Assembly (NCBI GenBank): GCA_030619885.1
Contig: JAUXAN010000007.1
Span: 1 to 64,000, forward strand
Source of the DNA: a bacterium
GTDB taxonomy: Bacteria; Hydrothermota; DG-26; JAUXAN01
Direction of reading: 5' to 3'
Length of the DNA: 64,000 nt
Positions 26,144-34,945 of the stretch are shown piece after piece (the stretch's first letter is position 1; each line of letters begins with the position of its first letter). Under the pieces are notes generated by a model that saw nothing but the letters and a program-made list of their open reading frames with translations, did no database searches and was not told the origin of the DNA. The position numbers and the translations under genes were made by a program.

Positions 26144-26840
26144 ATGAAAAATATTTTTTTTGTGGAAGAGAAAAAGACTTGGTTGAAATGTTTAAGCAAA
26201 TATGTAAAACCTGGCAAAATTGTCGAGTTTGGTTGTGGCAGTGGTTTTGTTCTCGAAGTATTGTCTATGGATTTCGCTGATAGTATTATAGTAGGGGTAG
26301 ATAAGTCTATGGAACGATTGGAAAAAGTAGTTGAAAAAGGTCTCAAAAATGTCATTCTTGTAAAGGCTGATATAACTCAAAATATTTTTCCTGATGGCAC
26401 CTTTGATACTGCCCTCTTCGTAGGAAGTCTCCATGAAGTATTTTCTGAAACCTTCATCAAGATTGGTAGAGATAGCCCTTAAAAACGAAGAAATCCGGAG
26501 AAGATTTCTCAGATTCGCCAGTGAATTCCATCCAAGAAAAGTGAAATTTGAGAAAACAATACATGGAGTAAAACTCGATATTGTAGATGCTACTGAATTT
26601 ATCAGCAAATATCGCTCTCCTGATGAGGAAGATTGGAAAGAAGAGATGGGCGAAACTCATTTTTTCTTTACCAAGGAAGAGTATCAAGAGGTAGCTCAAC
26701 GAACAGGGTTTATTATTAAAAACTCGAAGAAATTACCAAAAAGTGAAAAATGGTGGGTTAAAATCAGAGAGGATATCGAATTTAGATCCGAGTCTGATTA
26801 TCGATGGATTCAGTTAGTTTTAACAAAGAAACAAGACTGA
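26144..26840 (+). pseudogene. Decayed class I SAM methyltransferase
   Basis: The 5' part (26144-26482) reads a methyltransferase N-terminus with motif I 'IVEFGCGSGFVLEVL' and 'TFDTALFVGSLHEVFSE'. The sense then continues in another frame (26433-26840, from 'FLKPSSRLVEIAL' to 'WIQLVLTKKQD'). The step needed between 'HEVFSE' and 'FLKPSS' is a frameshift plus loss of about 25-35 residues that normally hold the next strand and helix. Both parts look well conserved, so the damage is recent. An alternative, two separate short proteins, is unlikely because the second lacks a ribosome binding site. Confidence 0.65.
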
Positions 26841-26869
26841 CTGATAAAGAGTCAGGACTAATTTTTTTT
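26837..26869 (+). terminator. Probable rho-independent terminator
   Basis: CTGACT/AGTCAG stem (26837-26842 and 26850-26855, 7-nt loop) followed after a few bases by eight T residues, directly at the end of the decayed methyltransferase gene. Confidence 0.5.
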
Positions 26870-26890
26870 ATTAATTTTTTCATTTACCTC

Positions 26891-26918
26891 TTGACAAGAT
26901 TTTTATTTATTTTACAAT
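26891..26918 (+). promoter_or_regulatory. Sigma-70 promoter of the envelope operon
   Basis: TTGACA at 26891-26896, 16 bp, TACAAT at 26913-26918; about 170 nt upstream of the LPP20-like gene, with A-rich DNA and a short 'gttagttgttagtatttagcagttagc' direct-repeat tract between (shown in parts near 27013-27040). Confidence 0.5.
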
Positions 26919-27086
26919 AAAAAAAATTGTAAAAAGAATCTAATACCGCTCTAATTATACGATCCGTTTATACGGATTCGTAGGAATATAGGCGGAAAAG
27001 GGGGTGAAAAGCAGTAGTTAGTTGTTAGTATTTAGCAGTTAGCGAAGAATAGCTAAATGCTAAAAATTTTTCAAAGGAGGTAAACA

Positions 27087-27896
27087 ATGAAAAAAATTTT
27101 ATCCATAACTTTAGTGCTGATAGTATTCCTTGTCACCAATACTTCAGCACAACTTCTGCAGGAGATAGAGGGCGCAGGCGAGATAGATTGGTCTGTTCAG
27201 GTAATAAAATGCACAGGCATTGGCGGTGTGAATCCCGATGTTCCAGAATCTGCACGAAGAGCAGGTGCAATCAGAGCAGCCAAGTTAGATGCCCTTCGTA
27301 ATATACTGGAAACGGTCAAAGGTGTTTACATAGATGCACAGACTACTGTCGAGAATGCCATCACTGCAAGCGATGTGATATACTCAAGGGTAGAGGGTGT
27401 ATGTAAGGCATTTAAGATTGTTGATACCAGATATATGTCGGATGGTTCGGTAGAAGTGGATGTTGAGATGTCTATAAGAGGAGTACTCGCCGACATCTTT
27501 CTCCCTCAAGAGACAGGTGGAGGTACAGCCCTCACTGCTGAAGGCATCAAAGGGAAAGTCTTTACAGGTCTGGTGGTCAATGCTACAGGGTTGGAAGTTC
27601 AGCCCGCTATGTCACCCAAAATTATTAATGAAGACTCCGTTGAGGTATATGGGACCGGATTCGTCTCCAGAGAGTATGCAATCGAACAGGGTGTGGTTGG
27701 ATATGCGAAGGATGTTGCATCGGCAAAGAAAGAAGATAGAGTTACAGATAAACCCGCTGTTATAAAGGGAATCGCCGCTACAGGACCGAATAAGACGGAT
27801 GTTGTAATTTCAAATAAAGATGCGATGCTTCTTCACTCGATGAGCGAAAATCTGAGTTTTATGGACAAGTGCAGGGTGATAATCGTCGTTGACTAA
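27087..27896 (+). CDS. Secreted LPP20-like protein
   Basis: 269 residues with a clean signal peptide (1-22, cleavage after 'NTSA'). The body has the LPP20/FlgT-N style: 'ESARRAGAIRAAKLDALRNILETVKGV', a region of alpha/beta character, then 'VEVDVEMSIRGVLADIF'. Such domains occur in outer-membrane-associated proteins of epsilonproteobacteria and in flagellar FlgT. AAAGGAGG before the ATG; first gene of a six-gene unit ending in BamA. Likely a periplasmic structural or scaffold protein; role unproven. Confidence 0.7.
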   Translation: MKKILSITLVLIVFLVTNTSAQLLQEIEGAGEIDWSVQVIKCTGIGGVNPDVPESARRAGAIRAAKLDALRNILETVKGVYIDAQTTVENAITASDVIYSRVEGVCKAFKIVDTRYMSDGSVEVDVEMSIRGVLADIFLPQETGGGTALTAEGIKGKVFTGLVVNATGLEVQPAMSPKIINEDSVEVYGTGFVSREYAIEQGVVGYAKDVASAKKEDRVTDKPAVIKGIAATGPNKTDVVISNKDAMLLHSMSENLSFMDKCRVIIVVD

Positions 27897-27916
27897 ATGT
27901 TCAAAAGGAGGTAAAG

Positions 27917-29032
27917 ATGTTTAAAAAAATCGTTCCACTCAGTCTTTTGGCTCTTTTCATCTTCTTCTGTGGTTGTGGACCGAAGGCTGCGAAGCCGGGT
28001 GGAATCCTCGATACCCCACAGGGACACTACGAACAGGGGAAGAAATTTCTTGAGAAGGGCAACTACGACCAGGCATTGAGCGAGTTCCAGCGCTCAAAAG
28101 CGCTCGACCCTAAATATGCACCGGCATACGAAGGTCTTGCACTCGCCTATCTTGGACTTGGAGACCTCGATTCAGCATGGAAGAATGTTAAAGAGTGCAA
28201 AAAACTCGATAGGAAATATTCGCCCGGTTATGTGGCAGCAGGAAGAATATATGACGCAGAAGGTAAATATAAGAAGGCGATCAGCGAATATAAAAAGGCG
28301 CTCCGCTACGACAGTAAAAATACTGACGCCTACTACCATATGGGAAAGACTTATGTGAACTGGGATAAATACGATGATGCTGAAAAATCTTTCAAAAAGG
28401 GGCTCGAGATAGAACCGACCAATTTGAAACTCGATGAGGAATGGAAGAGACTCCAGGATATAAGGAGGGCTGCAGCAGGTATGCCTCCAGAATATGTGAA
28501 AATTGCCAAGTGCCCTGCAGTCACAAGAGCAGACATCGCTGCCCTCTTTGTGCATGGACTTGAACTTCCAAAACTTCTCAAAAAAGCGCCAGTTTCTAAA
28601 GAGAAAGAATTCAAAGCACCTGAAACCGTTATGGGCAAAAAACCGACTGCCAAAACGGTTGAGGAGATTCCAGACATCCAGGGACACTGGGCAAAGTCCT
28701 ACATCGGTGAGGTAGTGAAGCTTGGAGTCATTGAACTCTATCCTGACGGCACATTTAAACCCGATGAGAAGATAACAAGGGCGAACTATGCGAAGATGAT
28801 TGAATTGCTCATTACAAAGGTTACAGCCGACCCAAAACTCACAACCCGTTTCATCGGAAGCAGATCCCCATTCCCTGATGTTTCGAAATCTCACTATACA
28901 TTCAACGCAGTAATGGTCGTCACCACCAGAGGTATAATGAAGGCTAAAATGGATGGAAACTTTGGACTGATGGATGTAGTTCCTGGTACCAGTGCTCTTG
29001 ATATAATAAAGAAGCTGAAAGACCAACTGTAG
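27917..29032 (+). CDS. TPR lipoprotein with C-terminal SLH domain
   Basis: 371 residues. Signal peptide with Cys20 as the probable lipid site (FFCGC-20). Three to four TPR units (about 36-170; 'GHYEQGKKFLEKGNYDQALSEF', shown in part, 'PAYEGLALAYLGLGDLDSA', 'AYYHMGKTYVNWDKYDDAE'). After a linker, an S-layer-homology domain (about 255-310; 'DIQGHWAKSYIGEVVKLGV', 'LYPDGTFKPDEKITRANYAK'). SLH domains bind peptidoglycan-linked polymers, so the protein may tether the outer membrane or a secreted complex to the wall. Starts 20 nt after the LPP20-like gene, behind AAAAGGAGG. Confidence 0.8.
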   Translation: MFKKIVPLSLLALFIFFCGCGPKAAKPGGILDTPQGHYEQGKKFLEKGNYDQALSEFQRSKALDPKYAPAYEGLALAYLGLGDLDSAWKNVKECKKLDRKYSPGYVAAGRIYDAEGKYKKAISEYKKALRYDSKNTDAYYHMGKTYVNWDKYDDAEKSFKKGLEIEPTNLKLDEEWKRLQDIRRAAAGMPPEYVKIAKCPAVTRADIAALFVHGLELPKLLKKAPVSKEKEFKAPETVMGKKPTAKTVEEIPDIQGHWAKSYIGEVVKLGVIELYPDGTFKPDEKITRANYAKMIELLITKVTADPKLTTRFIGSRSPFPDVSKSHYTFNAVMVVTTRGIMKAKMDGNFGLMDVVPGTSALDIIKKLKDQL

Positions 29033-29042
29033 TTTTACATAT

Positions 29043-29065
29043 GGGGAGTGTGCTATGCACTCCCC
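29043..29065. repeat. Intergenic hairpin inside the operon
   Basis: GGGGAGTG (29043-29050), 7-nt loop, CACTCCCC (29058-29065). No T-run follows, so it is more likely an mRNA stability or attenuation element between the two genes than a terminator. Confidence 0.55.
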
Positions 29066-29086
29066 AGTTTCCCTGATGGAGGAGAT

Positions 29087-30283
29087 ATGATGAAGAGAAT
29101 AATCGTCTCACTTCTTCTGGTTCTGCTTTCCATCCCTGCTATTTCTGCTGAGGTAAAAGAGGTAATCGCAACAGGAATGGGAAATATAATCGCTGGCGAT
29201 ATTGCACATGCCAAAGATGATGCGGTTGAGGATGCACTCAGAAATGCGGTGGAGGAGGCAGTCGGAACCCTGGTCTCTTCACAGAGTCTTGTCGAAAATT
29301 ATCAGTTAGTAGAGGATCGGATTTATTCAGAGTCGAGTGGATATGTCAAGTCCTACAAAATCATCAGTAAGACGAAAAGCACTGACACTTATACCGTCAA
29401 GATAAAGGCGAAGGTCAAACTCGCAAATCTGGAAAAGGACCTCGTTGCAATAGGTCTAATTATTAAACGAAAGGGTATGCCTCGAATGATGGTTATAATA
29501 GATGAACGAACAATAGGCGTCTACGACTATGCCGACTACTGGATCAATATGAACATATCGGAGAACACCATCATCGACTGCTTCAAGGAAAAGGGTTTTC
29601 ATTTCGTAGACCAGGCGGTAGCAAAGCGTAATGTCGATAGAGAAAAGGCATTGGCCGCTATCGCCGGTAATGATGCTATGGCGACGGCGATCGGCTTAAC
29701 CTACAAAGCTGAGGTCGTAATCGTAGGCAAAGCGATCGCAAAGACAGCATCAGGTGCATCAGATGTGCTTGGAGGTATGAAATCCTGCCAGGCGAATATC
29801 AGTGCAAGAGCCATCAATGTAGATAATGGCAAAATACTGGCAACAGGAATGGAAAATGCTGCGAAAGTTCATATAGATGAGGTCACGGGTGGAAATCAGG
29901 CACTCGAAGAGGCAGCAAAAAAATTCTCTGATAAATTAATCAGAAAGATCTTGAAAGAATGGGTCGGTGAACTATCTGGAACTACAACCATTCAGCTCGT
30001 CGTGAATGGACTCAAGTCTTTTGATGACCTTGATGACTTCACAACCGCTCTGAAGTATTATATTCGTGGGGTGAAGGATGTCCATACGAGAGATTTTGTG
30101 GCCGGTGTCGCGATTTTAGATGTGGAGACAAAGGGAAGCGCAAAAGGGTTGGCAAGAGAATTGAAGAAAAAGGATTTGAAAGATTTTACTGTGAAAGTTA
30201 CTGGTGTCTCTGCCAACAGGGTATCCATTGAGATATCGAGAAAAGGAGTTGAAGGGGAGGTAGAAAAGACCCAACCCGAATAG
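29087..30283 (+). CDS. Secreted FlgT-like / LPP20-domain protein
   Basis: About 398 residues from the ATG at 29087 (or 29090) next to GGAGGAG; the longer in-frame start at 29048 would fall inside the hairpin and lacks a binding site. Signal peptide 'VLLSIPAISA'. N-terminal part resembles FlgT_N/LPP20 ('AKDDAVEDALRNAVEEAVGTLVSSQ'-like), followed by a larger alpha/beta section with 'DERTIGVYDYADYW' and a C-terminal 'IQLVVNGLKSFDDL' domain. Not flagellar here: no flagellar genes are near. It pairs with CsgG-like and LPP20-like neighbours, as FlgT does with other outer-membrane ring proteins. Confidence 0.65.
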   Translation: MMKRIIVSLLLVLLSIPAISAEVKEVIATGMGNIIAGDIAHAKDDAVEDALRNAVEEAVGTLVSSQSLVENYQLVEDRIYSESSGYVKSYKIISKTKSTDTYTVKIKAKVKLANLEKDLVAIGLIIKRKGMPRMMVIIDERTIGVYDYADYWINMNISENTIIDCFKEKGFHFVDQAVAKRNVDREKALAAIAGNDAMATAIGLTYKAEVVIVGKAIAKTASGASDVLGGMKSCQANISARAINVDNGKILATGMENAAKVHIDEVTGGNQALEEAAKKFSDKLIRKILKEWVGELSGTTTIQLVVNGLKSFDDLDDFTTALKYYIRGVKDVHTRDFVAGVAILDVETKGSAKGLARELKKKDLKDFTVKVTGVSANRVSIEISRKGVEGEVEKTQPE

Positions 30284-30297
30284 AAGTGGAGGTAGTT

Positions 30298-31203
30298 ATG
30301 AAAAAGACTGTTTTTATTCTGTTTCTGGTCTTTTGTGTTTGTTTTAATCTGTATGCACAGAAGAAGAGTGGAGAATCCAAATACAAGGGTTTGAAAAAGC
30401 GAATAGCAGTGGTCGAGTTCGAAAACAAATCAGATTATGGAAGATATAATGTAGGACAGGGGATGTCCGATATGCTCACCACCGCTTTAGTGAAATCAGG
30501 ACGCTTCCAGGTGATAGAAAGGCAGGCGTTGGAAAAAGTTATGAAGGAGCAGAAACTTGGACTTACAGGTGCAGTCACACCACAATCTGCTGCACAGATA
30601 GGCAAGATTTTAGGTGTAGAGGTCATATGTGTAGGGAGTGTGAGTGAATTCGGAGAGAAGAAAGAGAAGACAGGAATAGGTTCAAAGAAAGTTGGTGGAC
30701 TTGGTTTAAAGAAGACGACTGCAAGGGTTGCAGTCGATGTCCGACTTATCAATACCACAACCGCTGAGATAATCACTGCAGAATCAGTTGCAAAAGAATC
30801 GTCAAAGAGGGGAATATCAGTTGCAACCCAGGAATTCCATTTCGGAACAGGTGCAGATTTTGATAAGACACTTGTAGGAAAAGCGACCAGAGAGGCGATA
30901 AATGAAATCGTTCATCTCGTAACCGAATCTATGAAAGGTATAGAATGGAAAGGAAAGATCATCAAAGCGAATGGAAAAATCTATATGAAGCCGGGAAGTG
31001 CAGCAGGTGTAAAAGTTGGCGATACATTCACAGTCTATTCTAAGGGAGAGGAACTGATCGACCCCGATACGGGGCTCGTCCTTGGAGCAGAAGAAGAGAA
31101 GATCGGCAAGATCAAGGTTATTGCGGTAAAAGATCAGTTTTCTACAGCGGTCGTCATATCCGGGAGTGGATTAAAAAAAGGCGATATAGTGAGAGTAAAA
31201 TGA
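30298..31203 (+). CDS. CsgG-family outer-membrane protein
   Basis: 301 residues from the ATG at 30298 (GGAGGTAGTT just before it). Signal peptide to 'NLYA|Q'. CsgG/HfaB marks: 'KKRIAVVEFENKS', 'GQGMSDMLTTALVKSGRFQVIERQ', 'SAAQIGKILGVEVICVGSVSEFG', 'VDVRLINTTTAEIITAES'. The C-terminal ~75 residues ('AAGVKVGDTFTVYSKGEEL') add a FlgT-C-like small beta domain. CsgG forms secretion pores; family members without a lipobox, as here, may instead be periplasmic ring proteins or PBP activators (LpoB-like). Confidence 0.8.
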   Translation: MKKTVFILFLVFCVCFNLYAQKKSGESKYKGLKKRIAVVEFENKSDYGRYNVGQGMSDMLTTALVKSGRFQVIERQALEKVMKEQKLGLTGAVTPQSAAQIGKILGVEVICVGSVSEFGEKKEKTGIGSKKVGGLGLKKTTARVAVDVRLINTTTAEIITAESVAKESSKRGISVATQEFHFGTGADFDKTLVGKATREAINEIVHLVTESMKGIEWKGKIIKANGKIYMKPGSAAGVKVGDTFTVYSKGEELIDPDTGLVLGAEEEKIGKIKVIAVKDQFSTAVVISGSGLKKGDIVRVK

Positions 31204-31213
31204 AGGGGGCGGA

Positions 31214-31945
31214 ATGAAGAATATAGTCACATTGGGGATTATCCTTTCAGGGATAGCCATCTGTGCTATAATGACTGATGCGAAGAAAGAGTCTGTCTGT
31301 GAGATCAGTTTCTACTACGGGGATGTTGAACTCAAGGGCAAAGGTGAGGACAAATGGGAAGAGGTGGACCTGGATCAGCCAGTTTACGAAGGCGATGCGG
31401 TTAAGACAATGGAGGATTCGAGGGCTGAACTTACCTTGATAGAAGGGAGTGCAATAAGGATTGATGAGAATTCTACTTTCAACATAACTACTTTAGCCAG
31501 AGAGGAAGATAAGATAGAGACAAAAACCGAACTGGTTATGGGAAGGATATGGAGTAATGTGAAAAAGTTGGCTACCGGGTCAAAACTGGAGATGGGCTCA
31601 CCCGTAGCAGTAGCTGCGGTTAGAGGAACTGTTTACAGAATGGATGTTGCACAGGATAAATCCACTAATTTGAAAGTATATGAGGGAGAAGTCGCAGTCT
31701 CAAATGTGCCTATTGAAAAGGGAGAGATAAAAAAGCCCGGAGTAGAAAGACCTACAGAGGTCGCTGGACCGCGCGAGGTAGAAGGACCAAAAGAAGTCAG
31801 TATGGAGGAGTGGATAGTCATAGTCCGTGCACAGATGGAAATTCATATTGCTCCAGACGGAAAGTATAGGATGAGAAAATTTGATTTAGTGGAAGATGCA
31901 AAAGATGAATGGGTAGCATGGAATAAAGAGAGAGATAAAAAGTAG
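31214..31945 (+). CDS. FecR-domain secreted protein
   Basis: 243 residues, N-terminal signal/anchor (1-22). FecR domain about 28-160: 'YYGDVELKGKGEDKWEEV', 'VYEGDAVKTMEDSRAELTL', 'GSAIRIDENSTFNI', 'SPVAVAAVRGTVYRMDV'. A Pro/Glu-rich linker (about 165-200) follows. Stand-alone secreted FecR proteins of this sort are common in candidate phyla and are not tied to TonB iron signalling; no sigma factor is next to it. Ten nt after the CsgG-like gene, behind GGGGGCGG. Confidence 0.75.
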   Translation: MKNIVTLGIILSGIAICAIMTDAKKESVCEISFYYGDVELKGKGEDKWEEVDLDQPVYEGDAVKTMEDSRAELTLIEGSAIRIDENSTFNITTLAREEDKIETKTELVMGRIWSNVKKLATGSKLEMGSPVAVAAVRGTVYRMDVAQDKSTNLKVYEGEVAVSNVPIEKGEIKKPGVERPTEVAGPREVEGPKEVSMEEWIVIVRAQMEIHIAPDGKYRMRKFDLVEDAKDEWVAWNKERDKK

Positions 31946-32127
31946 ACCAACGGGGTCAATCTGTAACTAATGTAGATTAAAAATTGGAAAATTTTCCATG
32001 ACCGGCAGTTTGACCCCATCTTGATTTTATGTAATATACAAGTCATTCTATATCCGACAGGATGAACGGGATAGGCAGAATTAGATAAAAATCCTGTTTA
32101 TCCTGTCCATTCCATACGGGTCTCAAG

Positions 32128-33924
32128 ATGAGAATTTGTGGAATTTTGTGGGTTCTTTCCATCCTAATAGTAAACATCGCATCTGCGGGAAATTCAATTG
32201 TCAGTAAGATTTCGTTCTCAGGAAACAAGGCGTTTTCTACAGAGGATTTAAAAAAGGTTATGAATTTGAAAGAAGGTATGGAATATGATGAGTATACCAT
32301 CAATCAGGATCTGAATAATATAATAAAATTGTACAAGAGAAAAGGTTATATCGAAGCAGAGATAGTGGATAAGCAGCTATCCTTCGATCCGGTTTCACAG
32401 ACAATAGAATATCTCTTTATTATTTCTGAGGGAGAGAGGGTGAAGGTCGGTGAAGTAAAAGTTGTTGGTGTAGAAACCATCTCTGAAGAAAAAATATTGA
32501 AATTGATTGGAATAAAAAAAGGTGAACAATTTGAATCTCCAAAACTCACAGTTTCAGAATATAAGATTGCGTCACTCTATTCAAATATGGGATATCTATA
32601 TTGCACTGTAAAAAATGAGGTTTTAACTATTGAAAAAGAAGCATTCATTACTTTCAAAATTGAAGAAGGACCAATCGTTGAGATTGGGAAGATAAAAATT
32701 GAAGGAAACAAAATTACGAGGAATGAAATTATAGAAAGAGAATTGACAATAAAGGAAGGGGATAAGTATATTCCTGAAAAGGTTTATGAAAGTCAGAAAA
32801 AAATCTACGGAACAAATCTGTTCAAAGATGTGGATTTCGAAAGCAGAGGTATAGAGGAGAGGAAAGAGGTCGTGGATATTGTCTTCATAGTAGAAGAAGT
32901 ATCTCCTATATGGATGGCTGTAGGAGCAGGTTATCAATCTCCTGACAGAGCATCTCTGGACATCGAAGTAGGGCATGACAATCTTTTTAACAATGGACAG
33001 AAAGCCTCACTCTCCTCATCATTTTTCTACGGTTTCAAAAATGTTGACGGAGAGATGAAGAATGAAGATGGTGAAAAAATTGGGCTCGACTATCTTGAAC
33101 CATATTTTTTAGGCTCGAAGTTCAAATTTATGCTCCATCTGTTTTATGAAAGAGACAGATTATACAGTATCGATAAAAATATGTACACAACCCAAATTGA
33201 GAAAGGTGCGAATGCTAAGATAGGTAGGTATATAGGTAAAGAACTTCAGTCTTATCTTCAGTACCAATACAAGGCAGCTTCAGTAGATACGGGTGGTGAA
33301 ATAACAGGAATAACTAACAGTCTCCTTTTTTCTATATCGAGGGACCAGAGGGACAATGTGTTTGACCCTCACCGTGGGAGTTACACATCTCTCTCATTAG
33401 AATATGCGGGCGGCATATTAAGCGGTAATAACCATTTCAAGAGGGCAATTACAGACATCAGTCTCTTCATTCATCCATTTAAATTTCTTGTAGTGGCTAT
33501 GCGAGTGAAGGGTGGGTGGCTTTCCCCTTTCGGAAAGAGTAAAAGTAAAGGAGTCTCTGGGACTGAAAAATTCGAGCTGGGAGGTTCTGAATCGATTAGA
33601 GGGTTTGATGAGGCTTCACTGGGTGTTTATGATGAAAGGGGAAGAAGGAGTGGGAATATAGTATTGAATGGGAATCTTGAACTCAGATTCACGCTCTTTG
33701 AAGTAAAGAAGTTTCCAGTAGGGATTGCAATTTTTAATGATTCAGGCGAGATATGGGAGAAGGAGGATGAAGTCAAATTGGACGATATAAAGTCTGGAGC
33801 AGGGGTAGGTATAAGGGTAGGAACACCAATTGGTCCTGCCAGGGTAGACTGTGCAATGGAGGCAAAACAGTGGGCTACAGGAGGAAGGGCAAAGTTGTAT
33901 TTCGCAATAGGTCACATATTTTAA
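32128..33924 (+). CDS. bamA: BamA/Omp85 outer-membrane assembly protein
   Basis: 598 residues. Signal peptide to about residue 20, then three to four POTRA domains (about 22-285; e.g. 'SKISFSGNKAFSTEDLKKVM', 'RVKVGEVKVVGVETISEEKI', 'IVEIGKIKIEGNKITRNEII'), then the 16-strand barrel with 'RDQRDNVFDPHRGSY' and 'GGSESIRGFDEASLG', the RGF motif of Omp85. POTRA number is lower than the five of E. coli BamA, so TamA-like is an alternative. No ribosome binding site is visible before the ATG and a 180-nt repeat-bearing spacer precedes it, so it may have its own promoter. It converges on the next gene with a 7-bp gap. Confidence 0.85.
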   Translation: MRICGILWVLSILIVNIASAGNSIVSKISFSGNKAFSTEDLKKVMNLKEGMEYDEYTINQDLNNIIKLYKRKGYIEAEIVDKQLSFDPVSQTIEYLFIISEGERVKVGEVKVVGVETISEEKILKLIGIKKGEQFESPKLTVSEYKIASLYSNMGYLYCTVKNEVLTIEKEAFITFKIEEGPIVEIGKIKIEGNKITRNEIIERELTIKEGDKYIPEKVYESQKKIYGTNLFKDVDFESRGIEERKEVVDIVFIVEEVSPIWMAVGAGYQSPDRASLDIEVGHDNLFNNGQKASLSSSFFYGFKNVDGEMKNEDGEKIGLDYLEPYFLGSKFKFMLHLFYERDRLYSIDKNMYTTQIEKGANAKIGRYIGKELQSYLQYQYKAASVDTGGEITGITNSLLFSISRDQRDNVFDPHRGSYTSLSLEYAGGILSGNNHFKRAITDISLFIHPFKFLVVAMRVKGGWLSPFGKSKSKGVSGTEKFELGGSESIRGFDEASLGVYDERGRRSGNIVLNGNLELRFTLFEVKKFPVGIAIFNDSGEIWEKEDEVKLDDIKSGAGVGIRVGTPIGPARVDCAMEAKQWATGGRAKLYFAIGHIF

Positions 33925-33931
33925 AAGTTCC

Positions 33932-34909
33932 CTACTTGTCCTGATCTCGTGGCTCAGGACTCAAGAAAAAATCACTGACTTTGACACTGTCTTCTATCAA
34001 TCCTTCGGCGAAGTAAAAGTCTGCCAATTTCTGTATCGCATCTTCGGTTATCTCACCTAATTTTTGAACTTCGAGTAAACTTATTTTCCTCGACTCACTT
34101 CTCGTGACTTTTGTATAATTGGTCAGAGAATTTCTTGCCTCAGCAGAGTTCTCCCGTTTAAGATCTATTATACTATCTATCTGGTGTAAAAAGATGGATG
34201 CGCCTTCCATTTCAGTTTTGATGAAATTGGATGAGAAGATAGCAGCACAGATTGGATATGGGTCAAATAGAGCGCAGATCGGATCCTTAGAAAGTATTCT
34301 GTAATCCTTTCTTTCTAAACTTTTGGTAAGCCACGGCTCATAAATGAGCAGGGCATCTATCTTCTTTTCTCTTAACGAGTCTAACATCGTCGAAAAAGGG
34401 AGTTGCTCCAATGTGATATATTTCTCTTGTATGGAATCTACAAGTGTCTTCTTCAATAAAGTGTATTCAAAAGGATCTGTCCTGCAACCTACCTTCTTTT
34501 TTCCAAGTTGCTTCATCTTCTTCAATTTTGAATCACTGTTAACAATCAATGCACCGTAAGGAGAAAAGGTAGTAGGGCTGGAATAATATGATAGAAACAC
34601 TTTCATATCCTCCGGTGAACCGTGCTTGAGGAGCAACGACCATGGCAGACAGAAGAAGGCATCGATACCATTAGATTTGAAGGAATCCATCGCCTCTGTA
34701 TAAGATGAGAACTCAACCAGATTCACATCCAGATTTGCATCTTTAAATATGTATCGATCGTTACCAAGATAAAGAGGATAGTTTGGAATATCTGGTAGAT
34801 GTCCAACTTTCATCTTTATAGGTTTTTTCAGCGCCCACTGGGGAATAGTCACTAAAAGGGCAATCAGAACGATAAGGATTATTATTATAATATTCAATAA
34901 TTTATTCAT
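33932..34909 (-). CDS. ABC-type substrate-binding protein (NMT1/SsuA-like)
   Basis: 325 residues with one N-terminal hydrophobic segment (5-24) and no lipobox Cys, so probably anchored or secreted. Periplasmic type II binding fold: 'MKVGHLPDIPNYPLYLGND', 'NLVEFSSYTEAMDSFKSNGIDAFF', 'LREKKIDALLIYEPWL'. No permease or ATPase gene is close. It is the last gene of a minus-strand group with a chemoreceptor and CheW, so it may bring a ligand to the receptor rather than to a transporter (inference). AAGGAGG precedes the ATG. Confidence 0.75.
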   Translation of the reverse strand: MNKLLNIIIIILIVLIALLVTIPQWALKKPIKMKVGHLPDIPNYPLYLGNDRYIFKDANLDVNLVEFSSYTEAMDSFKSNGIDAFFCLPWSLLLKHGSPEDMKVFLSYYSSPTTFSPYGALIVNSDSKLKKMKQLGKKKVGCRTDPFEYTLLKKTLVDSIQEKYITLEQLPFSTMLDSLREKKIDALLIYEPWLTKSLERKDYRILSKDPICALFDPYPICAAIFSSNFIKTEMEGASIFLHQIDSIIDLKRENSAEARNSLTNYTKVTRSESRKISLLEVQKLGEITEDAIQKLADFYFAEGLIEDSVKVSDFFLSPEPRDQDK

Positions 34910-34945
34910 TTTTCCTCCTTGTATGATTTTGTAATTTTATAAGTT

